Positions 30,499-38,807 of a stretch of 64,000 nt of DNA are shown piece by piece (positions within the stretch are counted from its first letter, which is position 1; every line of letters begins with the position of its first letter). The translations under genes were made by a program, and so were the position numbers. Under the pieces are notes generated by a model that was not told the DNA's origin, did not search any database, and saw nothing but the letters and a program-made list of their open reading frames with translations. The DNA is from an uncultured Mycolicibacterium sp. (GTDB lineage Bacteria > Actinomycetota > Actinomycetes > Mycobacteriales > Mycobacteriaceae): NCBI RefSeq assembly GCF_937941905.1, contig NZ_CALDGS010000068.1, positions 89,329 through 153,328 on the forward strand, written 5' to 3'.

Positions 30499-32795
30499 TC
30501 CTCCTTGCGGATCAACCGGCGCAGCGCCTGCTGGTCGGGGTTGAGCAGCTCGTTGATCCGATCCTGGTTGACGTCGGCGACGATGATCTCGCCGACGTCC
30601 TGGTGCACCTCGGAGAAGATGCCGTGCGACTTCATCTTCTCCGTCTGGTACAGGTTGTCCTCGGTGGGCGTGACGTAGTAGACCGCCTGCGCCTTGAACC
30701 GGTGCACCAGCCACAGGTGGATCAGCGTCATGAGCCGCTTCTGGCGCAGTTTCTCGGAGAAGGTGTTCTGGTCGCGGACGGTCAGGATGCTGCGGCCGTG
30801 CCGGTCGCGGATCGGGTCGACGAGCACGTTGGCCACCTTCTCCGGGGTGCCGTTCGGCCGTTCGGCGAAGATGCCCAGCTCCAGCACCTCGCCGCCGGCC
30901 CGCTGCGGGCGCAGCTGCACCCGCAGCGTCTCGCCGAGCCGGTAGTGCTCGCTCCAGATCGCCAGCCAGTCCTCCAGCAGCTTCTTGGGCACCTCGGTCT
31001 GCACCAGGTGCTGGTGCTGGGTGGAGCCCTCGCCCATCGCCTTGGTGGTGGCGGTGCGTCCGGAGGAGGCCGCCAGCGCGGCGTCCGCCCGCGGCCCGCC
31101 GACCAGCGTCTGCGGGGTGCGGTAGGGCGACTCCAGCAGCCGCAGCTTGCGCTGCACCCGGGCCAGCGCCAGCATGCCGTCCTGGCGCAGCGCGGTGGCG
31201 AACTCCTCGGCGGCCACGCCGTCGATCTGGTGGCCGCCGTAGGTGATGAAGTTGAAGACGAACCCGAGCTTGCCCAGTTCGCGGGGGAAGGCCCGCATCT
31301 CGTCGTCGGTCATGCCGGTGGTGTCCCAGTTGAACGACGGCGACAGGTTGTAGGCCAGCATCTTGTCCGGGTACTCGGCGTGGATGGCCTCGGCGAACTG
31401 CCGGGCCTCCTCGAGGTCGGCGGTCTTGGTCTCCATCCACAGCAGGTCCGCGAACGGGGCGGCGGCCAGCGACTTGGCGATCGCGTACGGGATACCGCCG
31501 CGCACCTGGTAGTAGCCCTCGGGCGTCTTGGCCAGCTCGCAGTCCCAGTCCACCGAGACGCCGAGCTCGCGTGCCTGCCCGGTCATCTCGAACAGCGACC
31601 GGCGCCGGGCGAAGGCCCGCCACTGGTCGGCGGTCATCGCGGCCGGCTCGCCCTCGCTCGCGGCGAACTCCAGCCGGTCGGCCACCGCCTCGCCGTAGGT
31701 CTTCAGCCCGGCCGCCTCCTCCCAGGCCGCCACGAACGCCGACTCGACCTCGTCGAACAGCTTGTCGTTGGCCGGGTCGCCGGGCTGCCAGCGCGCGACG
31801 ACCTCGTCGACCCGGCGCAGCAGGCCCTGGTCGTCCAGCCAGGCCTCGGCGCGGGCGTACTCGCCCTCGGCGAGCGCGTAGAGCAGGTGCCCGTTCAGCT
31901 CGGTGGCGCCGCGCCGGAAGAAGGCCCGCATCAGCGCCAGGAAACACGACTTGTAGGACGGGATGTCCAGGTTGGTCACGCCGAGCAGGAAGGGCTGGTC
32001 GCGCTCGTCGGCGCGGCTGTCGATGAGGTTGGCCGCCTCGGCGTCGGTGCGGGCGACGATGATGCCCGGCACGCCCATCACGTCGAGCTGGAACCGGGCG
32101 GTGTTGAGCCGCTTGATCTGCTCGTCGGAGGGCACCAGCACCTTGCCGCCCTGGTGGCCGCACTTCTTGGTGCCGGGCCGCTGGTCCTCGATGTGGTAAC
32201 CGGGCACACCGGCCTCGACGAACCGTCGAATCAGGTTGCGCACGTGGGGATCTCCGCCGTGTCCGGTGTCGGCGTCGGCGATGATGAACGGCCGGAAGTC
32301 GTACTCCGGGGTGGCCGCCCGCTGCTCCTCGGTCATCTGCATGCGCAGATAGTGCTGGTTGCGGTCGGCGGTCAGCAGCGCCCGCACCAGTCCGGCCGCC
32401 TCGTTGGGCACCTGGCTGAGCGGGTAGCTGGCCAGGTCCGGTCCCGGGTCCTCGTCGGCCGAGCCCTTCGCCGAGGTGGCCCAACCGCCGAGGTAGATGG
32501 CCTCAATGCCCATCCGTTTCATCGCCACCGCCTGGCCGGGGGAGTACGGCCCGAAGGTGGTGATGCATTCCTGGTGCTCGAAGAGCTCGCGCAGCCGGCG
32601 GTGGAACGCCTCGGCGGCTTCGCGGGCGACGGGGTAGTCGGTCGGGATGGTGCCGCGCTGTTCGGCGACCTGGCGGGCGGTGTAGAGCCGGATGATCCCG
32701 TCGAAACGGGGCTGTGCGAAATAGCGTTCGATTTCGGCGACGTCCTGGGCGAACTTCGCTGAGCGGGCGCGCACATCGGCATTGATGGTGGCCAT
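30495..32795 (-). CDS. aceA: Isocitrate lyase, long ICL2 form
   Basis: 766 residues, the length of mycobacterial ICL2 (Rv1915-Rv1916), compared with about 430 for ICL1. The catalytic loop is TKKCGHQGGKVLVPSDEQ with the active-site Cys; substrate and Mg-binding segments include YLGGWATSA, IADADTGHGG and ARTDAEAANL. The last 160 residues (after about 600) form the extra domain that in ICL2 binds acetyl-CoA or propionyl-CoA and stimulates activity. The enzyme starts the glyoxylate shunt and also cleaves 2-methylisocitrate, useful when growing on fatty acids or cholesterol. The frame is continuous, unlike the split aceAa/aceAb of M. tuberculosis H37Rv. Confidence 0.95.
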   Translation of the reverse strand: MATINADVRARSAKFAQDVAEIERYFAQPRFDGIIRLYTARQVAEQRGTIPTDYPVAREAAEAFHRRLRELFEHQECITTFGPYSPGQAVAMKRMGIEAIYLGGWATSAKGSADEDPGPDLASYPLSQVPNEAAGLVRALLTADRNQHYLRMQMTEEQRAATPEYDFRPFIIADADTGHGGDPHVRNLIRRFVEAGVPGYHIEDQRPGTKKCGHQGGKVLVPSDEQIKRLNTARFQLDVMGVPGIIVARTDAEAANLIDSRADERDQPFLLGVTNLDIPSYKSCFLALMRAFFRRGATELNGHLLYALAEGEYARAEAWLDDQGLLRRVDEVVARWQPGDPANDKLFDEVESAFVAAWEEAAGLKTYGEAVADRLEFAASEGEPAAMTADQWRAFARRRSLFEMTGQARELGVSVDWDCELAKTPEGYYQVRGGIPYAIAKSLAAAPFADLLWMETKTADLEEARQFAEAIHAEYPDKMLAYNLSPSFNWDTTGMTDDEMRAFPRELGKLGFVFNFITYGGHQIDGVAAEEFATALRQDGMLALARVQRKLRLLESPYRTPQTLVGGPRADAALAASSGRTATTKAMGEGSTQHQHLVQTEVPKKLLEDWLAIWSEHYRLGETLRVQLRPQRAGGEVLELGIFAERPNGTPEKVANVLVDPIRDRHGRSILTVRDQNTFSEKLRQKRLMTLIHLWLVHRFKAQAVYYVTPTEDNLYQTEKMKSHGIFSEVHQDVGEIIVADVNQDRINELLNPDQQALRRLIRKED

Positions 32796-32956
32796 GGCTC
32801 ACGATATGTCCGGCGCTGTCATGATCGAGGCGTTTCCGGCAAGTTCCCCGGCGCCGTCGCGGCCCGTCACCGCCAGGTCACGGTATGGCATCTGTTCAGC
32901 CGATGTGCCGCAAGCGATTTGGAAGTCTGTAAACGGCGCCGGTACAACCGAACCAG

Positions 32957-32988
32957 GGGGCACCGACCGGTCTGTGCGGCGGTGCCCC
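32957..32988 (+). other. Stable hairpin in the leader of the RipD-like gene
   Basis: GGGGCACCG (32957-32965) and CGGTGCCCC (32980-32988) form a perfect 9-bp stem 35 bases before the predicted ATG. About 215 bases separate the two divergent starts here, so a long structured leader is possible. Cell-wall hydrolase genes in actinobacteria often have regulated leaders such as the ydaO c-di-AMP riboswitch; I cannot match this leader to that consensus by eye. Confidence 0.4.
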
Positions 32989-33022
32989 GATGGCGGACAC
33001 AGGTCAGGAGTGTGTGATTCGG

Positions 33023-33547
33023 ATGAAGCGCTTGCTCGCCGTCGTGCTCGGTCTGGCGGTCGTGCTGGTGACGCCCGGCCTGGCGAGCGCGTATCCCTAT
33101 CCGCGGCCGACGGCCAATCAGAAGGCGGTCGAGGTCGTGATCGCCCGTGCGCTCGCCGCGCGGGGCGTGCCGTTCGTCTACGGCGGCGGCGACGTCAACG
33201 GCCCCACCCGCCCGGCCGACCGTCCCGACGCCCCGGCCGATCTGCCGCTGCGCGATCCGCGCAGCCTGACCGCCGGGTTCGACGCCTCCGGCCTGATCGT
33301 GTACGCGTTCGCCGGGGCCGGCATCAAGATGCCGCGCACCTCCGGTGACCAGTACAAGGTGAGCCAGAAGATCCCGCCCAGCCTGGCGCTGCCCGGGGAT
33401 CTGATCTTCTACGGCCCGGAGGGCACCCAGAGCGTGGCGCTGTTCATCGGCAACGGCCAGATGGTCGAGGCCACCGACCCGGTGGTGACGGTCTCGCCGG
33501 TGCGGTTCGCGAACATGACGCCCTACGTGGGGCGGATCATCCAGTAG
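33023..33547 (+). CDS. RipD-like NlpC/P60 protein with inactive site
   Basis: 174 residues from ATG 33023 (MKRLLAVVLG, as in RipD; GTG 33014 in frame is an alternative). A signal peptide ends at ASAYP. The NlpC/P60 core is present, but the catalytic Cys of the usual DCSG is Ala (GFDASGLIVYAFAGAGIKMP) and the catalytic His is Ser (GTQSVALFIGNG). M. tuberculosis RipD (Rv1566c) has the same substitutions and binds peptidoglycan without cutting it. The Pro/Gln/Ala repeat tail of Rv1566c is missing here. It probably serves as a wall-binding scaffold. The 3' end overlaps the convergent gene by 11 bases. Confidence 0.85.
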   Translation: MKRLLAVVLGLAVVLVTPGLASAYPYPRPTANQKAVEVVIARALAARGVPFVYGGGDVNGPTRPADRPDAPADLPLRDPRSLTAGFDASGLIVYAFAGAGIKMPRTSGDQYKVSQKIPPSLALPGDLIFYGPEGTQSVALFIGNGQMVEATDPVVTVSPVRFANMTPYVGRIIQ

Positions 33548-34082
33548 GACCCGTCGGCGCGGGCGTGGCCGCCGGCGCCGGCTCCGGTGCCGACGGCGCC
33601 CCGGACTCCGGGGGCGGCACGTCCTCCGGCGCGATCGCGCGCACCCCGACCACGGTCGCGGTGAGGGTGGCGTTCGGCGGGCCGGCCACCGGGACGTCCT
33701 GCAGGATGCGGGCCTGGCTGCCCCGCACGGTGAAGTGCCCGTCCTGCGGTTCGGTGCCGCCGGTGACCCGGTACTCCACGGTGAACCCCTCCTCGGGCAG
33801 CGGGTGCAGCCCGAGGTACTTGGGGTCGACGGTGTAGCGGTACACGCAGCCGGTCGCGTCGCACTCCTGGCCGGAGACCCGGACGTCGAGGGCGAACTCC
33901 TCCGGGGTGGGCATGGCCGGCTCCGGCGGCGGCGGGGGTGGCGCGGCGACCGGGGTCGGTTGCGGCACCGGTTGTGTGCTGGTGACGATGATCATCACCG
34001 CAACCCCGACCGCCCCGGCGATCATCGCCACCAATGCCACCGCTGCGCCCCACTTGCGGGCGCGGTCCCGCCATCCGCTCAT
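33537..34082 (-). CDS. Membrane-anchored secreted protein of unknown function
   Basis: 181 residues. A basic cytoplasmic start (MSGWRDRARKWG) is followed by one transmembrane helix (AVALVAMIAGAVGVAVMIIV), a Pro-rich stalk (about residues 36-58) and a domain of about 90 residues with a likely disulfide (GQECDATGCVYRYTV). A Pro/Ala/Glu-rich tail ends the protein. The domain has the look of a small beta-sandwich (EYRVTGG, GHFTVRG, LTATVVGVRA). Unknown family; probably displayed on the outer side of the membrane. Confidence 0.65.
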   Translation of the reverse strand: MSGWRDRARKWGAAVALVAMIAGAVGVAVMIIVTSTQPVPQPTPVAAPPPPPPEPAMPTPEEFALDVRVSGQECDATGCVYRYTVDPKYLGLHPLPEEGFTVEYRVTGGTEPQDGHFTVRGSQARILQDVPVAGPPNATLTATVVGVRAIAPEDVPPPESGAPSAPEPAPAATPAPTGPTG

Positions 34083-34128
34083 CGCAGTCGGTTATAGCCG
34101 ACCGGGCCCGGCCGGTGTCGCAGGATCG

Positions 34129-34824
34129 TCACACCGGCCACGTCTCGCGCCGGTAGGCGGCGTCCCAGAACATCCACTCGTAGCGGCCGGCGGTCACGAA
34201 GTGACGGCGGGCGCGGGCCTCGTCGGCGCTGCTCAGCCCGGCCCCCACGCGGTCGGCCAGCGCCAGCACCTCGGCGGCCGAGGCGGTGAACTCCGGGCCG
34301 GCGTAGGTGTCGATCCAGCGCTGGTAGCGCGGGTCGGGCGAGCCGCGCCCGACCAGCTCCAGCCCGACCCGGGCGTAGATCCAGTAGCAGGGCAGCACCG
34401 CCGCCAGCCCGTCGGCGAACCCGCCGGCGTGGGCGGTGGCCAGCAGGTAGTTGGTGTAGGCGACGGTGGTGGGGCCGGGGGTGGCGGCCGCCGTGGCCCG
34501 CGGGTCCAGGTCCAGCTGCGGCAGCAGCTCGTCGTGCATCGCCAGCTCGGCGTCGTGCACCTCGGCGGCGTGCCGGGCGAACAGCGCGGTGTCGGCCGGG
34601 GTGGGGGCCTTGGCGCCGACCACGGCCAGCGCGCGGGCGTAGTCGCGCAGGTACAGCAGGTCCTGGGCGACGTAGTGGGCGAACACCGCGTCGTCGAGGT
34701 CGCCGTCGACCAGCCCGGTCAGAAACGGGTGGGCCAGCACGGCGCCGTAGATCGGTTCGATGTCGGCCCACAGCCGGGCCGACCAGGACGACGGATCGCG
34801 GGTGACGATCGCGTTCCGGCTCAC
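34129..34824 (-). CDS. TenA/thiaminase-II family protein
   Basis: 231 residues from GTG 34824 with GAGGGGAAAC upstream. All-helical TenA features are present: FLTGLVDGDLDDAVFAHYVAQDLLYLRDYARAL, the YTNYLLATAHAGG segment, the LPCYWIYARVG helix containing the Cys-x-Trp pattern near the active site, and a final EWMFWDAAYRRETWP block with the conserved Glu. TenA hydrolyses aminopyrimidine breakdown products of thiamine for salvage. It starts 8 bases after the acyl-CoA synthetase and should be co-transcribed with it, an unusual partnership; no other thiamine gene is nearby. Confidence 0.8.
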   Translation of the reverse strand: MSRNAIVTRDPSSWSARLWADIEPIYGAVLAHPFLTGLVDGDLDDAVFAHYVAQDLLYLRDYARALAVVGAKAPTPADTALFARHAAEVHDAELAMHDELLPQLDLDPRATAAATPGPTTVAYTNYLLATAHAGGFADGLAAVLPCYWIYARVGLELVGRGSPDPRYQRWIDTYAGPEFTASAAEVLALADRVGAGLSSADEARARRHFVTAGRYEWMFWDAAYRRETWPV

Positions 34825-34832
34825 GTTTCCCC

Positions 34833-36395
34833 TCAACTCGTGGCTGTCGTCTCGAGCTCTCCGCGCATGATCATCCCCCGCAGCGCCCGGCGGTCGTACT
34901 TGCCGCTGGCCAGTACCGGGATGCGGGCCGCGGTCGTGACCGCCCAGCGGGTCGGCACCTTGTACGCCGAGAGCCGCTCGCGGGCGTGCGCGGCCAGCGC
35001 GGCCGGGTCCGGGCGCTCGCCGGCGGGCACCACCACCGCGCACACCGCCTCGCCGCGGTCGGCGTCGTCGACCCCGACCACCACGCACTGCGCCACCGCG
35101 GGCGACTCCAGCAGCGCGGCCTCCACCTCGAGCGGGGAGACGTTCGCCCCGCCGCATTTGATCAGTTCGCTGCTGCGCCCCACGTAGAACAGCCGTGGGT
35201 CGCCGGGGCGGCGGTAGACCCGGTCGCCGGTGTGGTACCAGCCGTCCGGGTCGAAGGTCTCGTGCCGCTCCCGCTTGTTGTAGCCGGCCATCACGCCGAT
35301 GCCGCGCACCCACAGTTCGCCGATCTCGCCGTCGGGCACCGGGTTGCCGTCGGCGTCGACGATCGCCAGCTCGGTGTGCACGAAGCCGCCCGCGGTCTCG
35401 GACATGGTGCGGTGCACCGGGTATCCGTCCGGCACGTCGACCATCGCGATGTCCACCGGCCCGTCGCGCAGCATCGGGGCGCAGCTCAGGTCGCGTTCGG
35501 CGAAGCCGGGGTGCTCACGCAGCCGGCGGGTGAAGGCCGGCCAGCCGATCACGCCGGCGGCCCGGTGGGTCTCGACGAGGTCCAGGGCCGCACCGGGATC
35601 CAGTCGCGGCAGGGTGAGCACCGTGGCCGGTTCGTGCAGCGCGCCGGTGGTGGCCAGCAGCCCGCCGACCCAGAAGAACGGCATCGCGCACAGCACCCGC
35701 GGCGGGCCGGCGCTGCGGGTCAGCGCGCGGATCGCCGCGGCCCAGGCCGAGGTCTGGCGCACCAGCGTGCCCTGGGTGTGCAACACGCCCTTGGGGTCGG
35801 CGGTGGAGCCGGAGGTGTGGATCATCACGGCCAGATCGGCGGGGGTCACCTCGGCCTCGACGGCGGCGAGCAGCCCGGCCGGCGCCGCGGCCGAGGGGTC
35901 GACCGGCAGCGCCCAGCCGCGGTCGCAGGTGCCGGTGACGGCGATGCGGCGCAGATACGGCGCGGTGGGCAGCACCAGGTCGCGGCCCTGGCCGGCCAGT
36001 CCGTCGAGGGCGCGCTCGAACAGCGCGGGCACGTCGGCGCCCAGCACCGACGGCGGGGCGACGAGCAGCCCGACGTCGGCCAGTCGCAGCACCTTGGCCA
36101 GTTCGGCGGGCGGGTACAGGGTCGACAGCGGCACCACCAACGCCCCGATCCGGCTCGCCGCCAGCCACCACAGCACCCAGTCGATGCCGTTGGGGAAGAA
36201 CAGCCCCACCCGGCTGCCCTTGCCGACCCCCTGCGCGAGCAGCCAGCGCGCCAGCACCGCGGAGCGCTGCTCGGCGCCGGCGTAGCTCAGGGTGCCGGCC
36301 GGGGTGATCAGGTACGGGTGGTCGCCGAATCCGGCTGCGCACCGCGCCAGCAGGGCGGGGATGGTCGGTCGCACATCGGTCACGGCTGCGATCAT
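34833..36395 (-). CDS. AMP-forming acyl-CoA synthetase (FadD type)
   Basis: 520 residues. The adenylate-forming motifs are complete: P-loop MIHTSGSTADPKGV, a MSETAGGF block in the A5 position, the A7 motif GWYHTGDR, and the C-terminal Lys in ASGKYDRRALRG. The ATG follows the stop codon of the enoyl-CoA hydratase directly. It should activate a carboxylic acid to its CoA thioester; the substrate is unknown, but the neighbouring hydratase suggests beta-oxidation of an alkyl or cyclic acid. Confidence 0.85.
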   Translation of the reverse strand: MIAAVTDVRPTIPALLARCAAGFGDHPYLITPAGTLSYAGAEQRSAVLARWLLAQGVGKGSRVGLFFPNGIDWVLWWLAASRIGALVVPLSTLYPPAELAKVLRLADVGLLVAPPSVLGADVPALFERALDGLAGQGRDLVLPTAPYLRRIAVTGTCDRGWALPVDPSAAAPAGLLAAVEAEVTPADLAVMIHTSGSTADPKGVLHTQGTLVRQTSAWAAAIRALTRSAGPPRVLCAMPFFWVGGLLATTGALHEPATVLTLPRLDPGAALDLVETHRAAGVIGWPAFTRRLREHPGFAERDLSCAPMLRDGPVDIAMVDVPDGYPVHRTMSETAGGFVHTELAIVDADGNPVPDGEIGELWVRGIGVMAGYNKRERHETFDPDGWYHTGDRVYRRPGDPRLFYVGRSSELIKCGGANVSPLEVEAALLESPAVAQCVVVGVDDADRGEAVCAVVVPAGERPDPAALAAHARERLSAYKVPTRWAVTTAARIPVLASGKYDRRALRGMIMRGELETTATS

Positions 36396-37169
36396 CTACC
36401 GGCCGGTCCAGCGGGGTGGGCGTTTCTCGCGCCACGCGGTCAGCCCCTCGGCGGCGTCGGCGGTCGCGGCGGCCACCTTGCGCATGGTCTCGCCGAAGCG
36501 GACGGCCTCGATCCAGCCCATGTCGGCGCTGCGCCAGGCCACCTCCTTGGTGGCCCGCTGCGCCAGCGGGGCGGCGCGGGTCAGCGTGCGGGCCCACTCC
36601 AGCGCCTGCCGGTGCAGCTCGTCGGGCTCGACCAGCCGCCACACCAGCCCGATCTCCTTGGCCCGCTGTGCCGAGATCCGTTCCCCGGTGAGCAGCAGCT
36701 CCATCGCGTTGGCCCAGCCGACCCGCTGCGGCAGCCGGATGGCGCCGACGATGGTGGGCACCCCGAGCTTGACCTCGGGGAAGCCGAACTCCGCGGTGGT
36801 CGAGGCGATCACGAAGTCGCAGAACAGGATTCCGGTGAGTCCGTAGCCGAGGCAGGGGCCGTGCACGGCGGCGATGGTGGGTTTGAACAGCTCCATGCCG
36901 GACTCGAAGCTGTTGATGGTCGGCTTCTCCCAGAACGTTCCGGGGAAGGTGCCGGTGGAGCCCGCGCCGTCCTTGAGATCGCCGCCGGCGCAGAACACCT
37001 CGCCGGTGGCGGTGAGGATGCCCACCCAGGCGTCCTCGTCGGCGCGGAACCGCTCCCAGGCCGCGTTGAGTTCGGCGCGCATGGCGCCGTTGATCGCGTT
37101 GCGGGCCTCGGGCCGGTTCAGCGTGATGGTGGCGATGTGGTCGCGCAGTTCGTAGGTGACCAGGCTCAT
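36396..37169 (-). CDS. Enoyl-CoA hydratase/isomerase family protein
   Basis: 257 residues. Crotonase-fold landmarks: NRPEARNAINGAMRAEL at the start, the oxyanion-hole segment EVFCAGGDLKDG, and the second oxyanion segment AVHGPCLGYGLTGILFCDFVIAS. FGFPEVKLGVPTIVGAIRLP is where the acidic catalytic residues lie; Glu of FPEV is kept, whereas the second Glu of classical hydratases is not obvious, so isomerase or another crotonase reaction is possible. First gene of a three-gene operon with fadD and tenA. Confidence 0.8.
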   Translation of the reverse strand: MSLVTYELRDHIATITLNRPEARNAINGAMRAELNAAWERFRADEDAWVGILTATGEVFCAGGDLKDGAGSTGTFPGTFWEKPTINSFESGMELFKPTIAAVHGPCLGYGLTGILFCDFVIASTTAEFGFPEVKLGVPTIVGAIRLPQRVGWANAMELLLTGERISAQRAKEIGLVWRLVEPDELHRQALEWARTLTRAAPLAQRATKEVAWRSADMGWIEAVRFGETMRKVAAATADAAEGLTAWREKRPPRWTGR

Positions 37170-37196
37170 GCCCTGGTGACCCTATAGCGTCGGGGC

Positions 37197-37568
37197 ATGC
37201 CCTGGATCGTCGACGCGATGAACGTCATCGGCACCCGCCCGGACGGCTGGTGGCGCGACCGCGACGGCGCGATGCGGCGGTTGGTGGCCGCGCTGGAGGC
37301 CTGGGCCGCGGCCGGGAACCGGGACGTCGTCGTGGTTTTCGAGCGGCCCGTCGCGGTCGGGTCGGTGTCGGTGCGGGTGCACTGGGCGCCGGCGGGCGGC
37401 CGCGATGCCGCCGACGACGAGATCGTGCGCATCGTCGCCGGCCTGAACCCGGCCGACTGCACGGTGGTGACCTCCGACGCCGGTCTGGCCCGGCGGGTGC
37501 GGGCGGCCGGGGCGGCGGTGTATCCGGCGGCGGCGTTCCGGGACCTGCTGGACCGGGCCGACGGCTAG
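37197..37568 (+). CDS. NYN-domain (YacP-like) putative endoribonuclease
   Basis: 123 residues. The PIN/NYN core is visible: IVDAMNVIGTRPDGWW with the first acidic residue, VVVVFERP, RDAADDEIVRIVAG with paired Asp residues, and TVVTSDAGLARRVRAAGA with the last Asp. YacP (Rae1) cuts mRNA on the ribosome in Bacillus. It is divergent from the enoyl-CoA hydratase gene, with only 27 bases between start codons. Its 3' end overlaps the convergent gene by 4 bases. Confidence 0.75.
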   Translation: MPWIVDAMNVIGTRPDGWWRDRDGAMRRLVAALEAWAAAGNRDVVVVFERPVAVGSVSVRVHWAPAGGRDAADDEIVRIVAGLNPADCTVVTSDAGLARRVRAAGAAVYPAAAFRDLLDRADG

Positions 37569-38215
37569 CGGCCGATCTCCCCGGCGATGCCGCGTTCGAT
37601 GGCGGTGCGGACCGGTGGGGGCAGCACCACCAGGTCTTCGAGCTCGAGGCGGGCCAGCTCGTAGGCTAGTCGCCGTCGCCCCGGGGTGGTCGCGGCGTCG
37701 GCGGCGATGCGCAGCGCGTCCTGCGCCCGGTCGAACCGCTGCTGCGCGTCGGCGGAGAAGTCGCTGCGGCGGCGCCGGATGGCGTCGGCCTCGGCGGCGT
37801 CGAACGCGGAGACGAACTCCTCGACGGCCTCCACATAGCGGCGGGCGGCCTCCGGGTCGTCCGCCACGTCGTGCGCCCGGCCCGGCATGGTCAGCGCGGC
37901 GTGCGGCTTGGCGCGGTGGAACCGCTCGGTGAGCGGGTTGCGCATGTCGATCATCGCCGGGAAGTCGAGCAGCTTGGCGAGGTCGCGTTCGTACTCCAGC
38001 AGCCAGCGGGTCTCGGTGCGGATGTGGGTGGCCATGGCCCGGCGCACCATGCGTACCCGCCTACCCCAGCCGTCGTCGGCCGGTGCCGGCCGCTGCGGCG
38101 GGGGCTGCGGTGCGGACCGGCGACGGTCCTGGAACATCCGGTAGCTCTTCAGCACGCGACCGCCCAGCGGCCAGAGCACGAGCGGTACCACGATCAGCAG
38201 GATGACGATGCCCAC
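37565..38215 (-). CDS. Membrane-anchored helical protein of unknown function
   Basis: 216 residues from GTG 38215. One N-terminal transmembrane helix (IVILLIVVPLVLWPLGGRVL), a Pro/Arg-rich linker, and a cytoplasmic all-helical domain with many Arg, Asp and Glu residues (AAEADAIRRRRSDFSADAQQ). It contains no enzymatic motif. The helical domain (about residues 70-200) is likely coiled. Similar proteins occur across mycobacteria without assigned function. Confidence 0.65.
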   Translation of the reverse strand: MGIVILLIVVPLVLWPLGGRVLKSYRMFQDRRRSAPQPPPQRPAPADDGWGRRVRMVRRAMATHIRTETRWLLEYERDLAKLLDFPAMIDMRNPLTERFHRAKPHAALTMPGRAHDVADDPEAARRYVEAVEEFVSAFDAAEADAIRRRRSDFSADAQQRFDRAQDALRIAADAATTPGRRRLAYELARLELEDLVVLPPPVRTAIERGIAGEIGR

Positions 38216-38256
38216 CCGTGCAGGATGTCAGGTACCTCCGACACCCGTGGCCCGCG

Positions 38257-38745
38257 TCAGGTCGCGGCGTGGCGGTGGGTGATCGAGTTCGGGGCGTCCA
38301 GGTTGGCCCCGTCGTCGATGCCGACCCCCATCCGCTCGACGAGTTCACCGCCCAGCCAGGCGGCCACCCCGGCCACCACCACCGCGGCGAAGCTGCACAG
38401 CAGCGCCCAGCCGTTGGGCGACCAGGCCTCGGCGTTGGCGCGGATCAGCCAGCTGACCGCGAACAGCACCAGCACCGCGGCGTTGCCCAGGCCGTGGACC
38501 AGGCCGGTGGACTTGGCACGGGTACCGGCGGGGATCTTGAACCAGTCGATCCAGCCGAACGGCGCGGCCAGCGCCCCGCCGATGATGCCGCCGGCGATCG
38601 CGTAGGCCGCCGCGGTGGCGAACCCCGGCCGGTCGCTGACCAGGTGGATGATGTCGAAGACCACCGCGGCCGCGAGCAGGCCGAGCGGGAACGGGATCAA
38701 CATCGGGTGAATCGCGTGCCCGAGGGCTTTCGCGCGACTTTCCAT
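38257..38745 (-). CDS. DUF2231-family membrane protein with SigF-type promoter
   Basis: 162 residues from ATG 38745 (GGGAGG upstream). Four transmembrane helices: HPMLIPFPLGLLAAAVVFDIIHL (with the conserved HPxxxPFP motif of DUF2231), YAIAGGIIGGALAAPFGWID, LGNAAVLVLFAVSWLIR and ALLCSFAAVVVAGVAAWLGG. A hydrophilic tail (NLDAPNSITHRHAAT) carries two His. The HPxxxPFP motif suggests haem or metal binding, not proven. A SigF consensus promoter 35 bases upstream implies a stress role. Confidence 0.8.
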   Translation of the reverse strand: MESRAKALGHAIHPMLIPFPLGLLAAAVVFDIIHLVSDRPGFATAAAYAIAGGIIGGALAAPFGWIDWFKIPAGTRAKSTGLVHGLGNAAVLVLFAVSWLIRANAEAWSPNGWALLCSFAAVVVAGVAAWLGGELVERMGVGIDDGANLDAPNSITHRHAAT

Positions 38746-38779
38746 CACAGCCTCCCAACTGAGTCCGGACACTCGCGCG

Positions 38780-38805
38780 ATACCCGGACCGCGGCGGCAC
38801 GAAAC
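38780..38805 (-). promoter_or_regulatory. SigF-type promoter of the DUF2231 gene (GTTT-N16-GGGTAT)
   Basis: On the minus strand GTTT (38805-38802) and GGGTAT (38785-38780) are separated by exactly 16 bases. The predicted start near 38773 gives a leader of about 28 bases. It is the best -10 match of the three SigF-type promoters in this window. Confidence 0.7.
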
Positions 38806-38807
38806 GG

